Source: Flavobacterium sp. UGB4466 (GTDB lineage Bacteria; Bacteroidota; Bacteroidia; Flavobacteriales; Flavobacteriaceae). Taken from it: a stretch of DNA of 44,104 nt. How positions within the stretch are numbered: position 1 is the stretch's first letter; each line of letters opens with the position of its first letter. Positions 41,528 to 44,104 of the stretch are shown one piece after another. The notes below the pieces were generated by a model. That model saw nothing but the letters and a program-made list of their open reading frames with translations. It did not search any database and had not been told where the DNA came from. The translations under genes were made by a program, and so were the position numbers. The stretch spans positions 1 through 44,104 of the forward strand of contig NZ_CAGKLC010000031.1 of assembly GCF_903469665.1 (NCBI RefSeq). The letters are read 5' to 3'.

Positions 41528-43903
41528 TTACTCCCTCACAATTTCAATTTTTCGTCTGATTTCATTGCCAGAAGCATCTACTACTGTGATATAATGCGTT
41601 CCTGAAGTAGGCGTAACCGGCAATTCGTGAAAAGTTTTTGTGGTGGCTTTATAAACGTCATCCACGTACCAAAAAAGCTCTTTTTCTCTTTCGGAATAGG
41701 CTACTTTTAAAATCACGGGCTGAACTTTGCTATTAAAATCTTTGGTTAAATAAATTTTACCATTGGTTTTGGGATAAATAAAATCCATTGTTGTGGTTTG
41801 TGTACCCTGGCAGCCTTCTTTAAACGGAGGCAAAGGCAAGTACTCAATATGCTGGCTTTTGTAATACCATGCCATAACCGGAGGCAGAACAAACCAGTTT
41901 TTTGTCACCATATTATCAATACTCTCACAACTGCTGTTTACCTGAAATTGTCCGGTTATATCGAGATGAACCGTTTTGTGATACGGACAAACGCTGGTCG
42001 ATTTCCCTTTTTTGGGAACCCATTGCTTTATTTTCGGACAGCCGTCTTTGGCCAAATAACCGCTTAAACGACAAACCTCAACTTCTGCTAAATCTTTATA
42101 AGGCGTTTGAAACCATCTTTGTCTTGGCAGTAAATTAAAAACATCAAATAAAATCGGTGCGGCACTTGTAACTCCTGTTAAAGTAGGCCTCCCCTCACCT
42201 GTTGCATTCCCAACCCAGATTCCCACCACATATCTTGAATTTGTACCAATTGCCCAGGCATCGCGATTACCAAAACTGGTTCCGGTTTTCCAGGCAATTT
42301 TAAGCGAGCTGTCGTAAAACTTCCAGGCTTCATCTCCTTCCGGCCTGTTGACCTCTTCCATGGCGTTGTAAGCCGCCCAAATTGATCCGGCACCCAAGAT
42401 ATTCTTCTGATCACTTTCGGAGCCAAAATCGGGCTCAAAATTGCTCTTATAATTTAATTCCGTAAATTCATTCGTTCGGTATTGAGCCTGATTCTTAACA
42501 TAATAATTTAGTGTAGAAGACAGATTTGCATACGTTCGGCATAAATCCCACAAATTGCTTTCGGCCCCTCCTAAAATAAGGGATAATCCATAATGATCGG
42601 GTGTTTTATTGATATCCTTCAATTTAAATTTCTGCAATTCCTCATAAAATTTATTCACGCCAAACTCCTGCAGCATCAAAACCGACGGGATATTGAGAGA
42701 GCGCGACAAAGCCCGATGTGCCGGCACTGCTCCGTCAAAGGTCAGATTGAAATTTTGCGGAGTATACCCTGCAATCTGTGTTGGAATATCCGCAACTAAT
42801 GTGTTCGGCAGTAATTCACCATCGTCCAGCATTCCCGCATATAAAAGAGGTTTCAAGATACTCCCTGTACTTCTGGGTGCGTCAATAATATCAACATCTT
42901 TTTGATGGTCTTTATCGGTTGGCGCATTCCCCACGTAACTGATTACATTTCGATTGGAAACATCAATGACCAAAATCGCCAGATTGTGTACTTCATTCTG
43001 TTTGTATTGATTGTAATAATATCTCGCAATTTGATTGACTCTGTTTTGCAGCGCATAATCAATCGTAGTCTTTACCCTTGTTCCTTCCTGATCTTTAGCG
43101 GCTCTTTGCAATAAATGAGGCGCTATCTGAGGCAAATCATACGGTTTTTGAGGCAAAGGTTCTTCAATAGCAAGTTCATACGTTTGCTGATCGATTACAC
43201 CTTCTTTATGCAGTTTAAGAAGAAGTCGGTTTCGCTTGTTCAATAATTTGATCTGATTTTTTCCCGGATAGATTAGACTCGGTGCATTAGGTAAAACTGC
43301 CAAAGTAGCGTTCTCTGCCCATGATAATTGATTGGACTGAACGCCAAAATAACGCCACGAGGCCATTTCGAGCCCGACAACATTGCCTCCAAACGGAGCA
43401 TGGGCCGCATACAACTCGAGAATTTCATCTTTAGAATAGCCTAACTCCAATCGCGTGGCGAGAATCATTTCAATCAATTTTTCAAAATAGGTTCTTCCTT
43501 TTCCTTTTCGGGACAATCGGATGACTTGTTGCGTCAGTGTGCTTCCTCCGCGAACTACTTTTCCTGCTTTTTGGTTTTGTTTGATGGCATTTACCATCGC
43601 AACCGGATTAAAACCGGGGTGTTTATAGAAATATTCATCTTCAAAATAAACAATACATTTTTTGAATTTATCCGGTACACTATCCTGCGCCGGAAAACGC
43701 CATTGCCCGTCAGGAGCGATTTTAGCCCCCAGCAGTTCTCCTTCTTTACTTTCGATAACCGTTGAGTACGGCTCTTTAAACAAGGTTCGGGGAATGGAGA
43801 AATAATAAATCAGCAAGAGCACAAATGCAATTGCTGATTTTATTTTATTCTTTTTAATCCAATTTATAATGCGTTGTGAAAACGCTATGAGTTTATTTTT
43901 CAA
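41528..43903 (-). CDS. pbpC: Penicillin-binding protein 1C
   Basis: PBP1C is a bifunctional peptidoglycan synthase of 791 residues. A membrane anchor (about 22-38) precedes the GT51 transglycosylase domain, which has the catalytic Glu in YFEDEYFYKHPGF (Glu88/Glu90) and RGGSTLTQQ at 118-126. The transpeptidase motifs are SILK at 348-351, SLN at 402-404 and KTG at 539-541. A C-terminal biPBP_C beta domain (about 708-791) identifies the 1C class. The start is TTG at 43903: there is an in-frame stop 15 nt upstream, and no ATG comes before the anchor. An alpha-2-macroglobulin gene often lies next to pbpC; none is visible, but the window ends here. Confidence 0.95.
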   Translation of the reverse strand: MKNKLIAFSQRIINWIKKNKIKSAIAFVLLLIYYFSIPRTLFKEPYSTVIESKEGELLGAKIAPDGQWRFPAQDSVPDKFKKCIVYFEDEYFYKHPGFNPVAMVNAIKQNQKAGKVVRGGSTLTQQVIRLSRKGKGRTYFEKLIEMILATRLELGYSKDEILELYAAHAPFGGNVVGLEMASWRYFGVQSNQLSWAENATLAVLPNAPSLIYPGKNQIKLLNKRNRLLLKLHKEGVIDQQTYELAIEEPLPQKPYDLPQIAPHLLQRAAKDQEGTRVKTTIDYALQNRVNQIARYYYNQYKQNEVHNLAILVIDVSNRNVISYVGNAPTDKDHQKDVDIIDAPRSTGSILKPLLYAGMLDDGELLPNTLVADIPTQIAGYTPQNFNLTFDGAVPAHRALSRSLNIPSVLMLQEFGVNKFYEELQKFKLKDINKTPDHYGLSLILGGAESNLWDLCRTYANLSSTLNYYVKNQAQYRTNEFTELNYKSNFEPDFGSESDQKNILGAGSIWAAYNAMEEVNRPEGDEAWKFYDSSLKIAWKTGTSFGNRDAWAIGTNSRYVVGIWVGNATGEGRPTLTGVTSAAPILFDVFNLLPRQRWFQTPYKDLAEVEVCRLSGYLAKDGCPKIKQWVPKKGKSTSVCPYHKTVHLDITGQFQVNSSCESIDNMVTKNWFVLPPVMAWYYKSQHIEYLPLPPFKEGCQGTQTTTMDFIYPKTNGKIYLTKDFNSKVQPVILKVAYSEREKELFWYVDDVYKATTKTFHELPVTPTSGTHYITVVDASGNEIRRKIEIVRE

Positions 43904-43925
43904 CGTAATATTTATTTAACCGCGA

Positions 43926-44070
43926 AGGCGCAAAGTCCGCAAAGTTTTTTTGCTCGCAGATTTGGCAGATTTTCTTTTCTCTTTTAAATCTGCAAAATCT
44001 GCGTGAAACTATATTTTACTACAAAGTTCACAAAGTTTTTTAGCCACAGATTATACAGATTACCACGATT
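43926..44070. repeat. Dispersed-type repeat with a long hairpin
   Basis: The arms CGCAGATTTGGCAGATTT (43955-43972) and AAATCTGCAAAATCTGCG (43986-44003) pair at 17 of 18 positions. Around them are two imperfect direct copies of GCAAAGTYCRCAAAGTTTTTT (43929 and 44031). It runs towards the window edge; no gene is supported in the last 200 bp. Confidence 0.8.
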
Positions 44071-44104
44071 ATTTTCTTTCGCTACGACTCAAACGATAGC
44101 GAAC

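Overview
The window is AT-rich, densely coding chromosomal DNA from a gliding member of the Bacteroidota, almost certainly a Flavobacterium (F. johnsoniae-like). The grounds are the gliding genes gldJ, gldD and gldE, the type IX secretion (T9SS) genes porU and porV, a PdhA-E2 pair without E1 beta, a 30-residue basic protein between HU and RNase G, and repeated promoter motifs of the flavobacterial type (TTG, 17-23 nt, TAnnTTTG). Shine-Dalgarno sequences are mostly absent. No rRNA, tRNA, intact insertion sequence, prophage or CRISPR array is visible.

Layout. 1-4.4 kb: a membrane-anchored propeller/Y_Y_Y/LuxR-type regulator converges on murF. 4.4-11.5 kb: the gliding/T9SS block, with gldJ divergent from porU-porV. 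11.5-15 kb: cdd, then pdhA and a two-lipoyl-domain E2. 15-26 kb: an M1 aminopeptidase-like lipoprotein, a glycosyltransferase, a MiaE-like hydroxylase, a large AsmA-like protein, an AraC regulator, a serine hydrolase and an unrecognised multi-pass membrane protein. 26-30.6 kb: rplU-rpmA, divergent from a pair of M16 peptidase genes. 30.6-31.7 kb: a repeat-rich intergenic region with a 77-residue gene and an unusual structured leader. 31.7-33.7 kb: an EamA transporter, a heavy-metal-associated lipoprotein and a VOC protein. 34-37.4 kb: a mutY, ssb, gldE, gldD run on the minus strand. 37.4-39.8 kb: HU, the 30-residue basic protein and RNase G/E. 39.8-41.4 kb: a hipBA-type toxin-antitoxin module. 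41.5-43.9 kb: pbpC.

How the genes work together. GldJ, GldD and GldE act in the envelope machinery that moves surface adhesins and supports T9SS. PorV shuttles T9SS cargo at the outer membrane, and PorU cleaves the cargo's C-terminal signal and attaches it to the surface. MurF and PBP1C serve peptidoglycan synthesis. Most other genes are housekeeping genes.

The most unusual signals are not protein genes. One is a 76-nt minus-strand sequence (31194-31269) that folds into a branched structure. It sits between two copies of a 19-bp repeat that each carry an ATG, upstream of the 77-residue gene. The other is a family of intergenic repeats built on CTGAGCGAAGTCGAAG, arranged as tandem arrays at several gene ends. 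All functional statements rest on reading motifs by eye; no database search was run.
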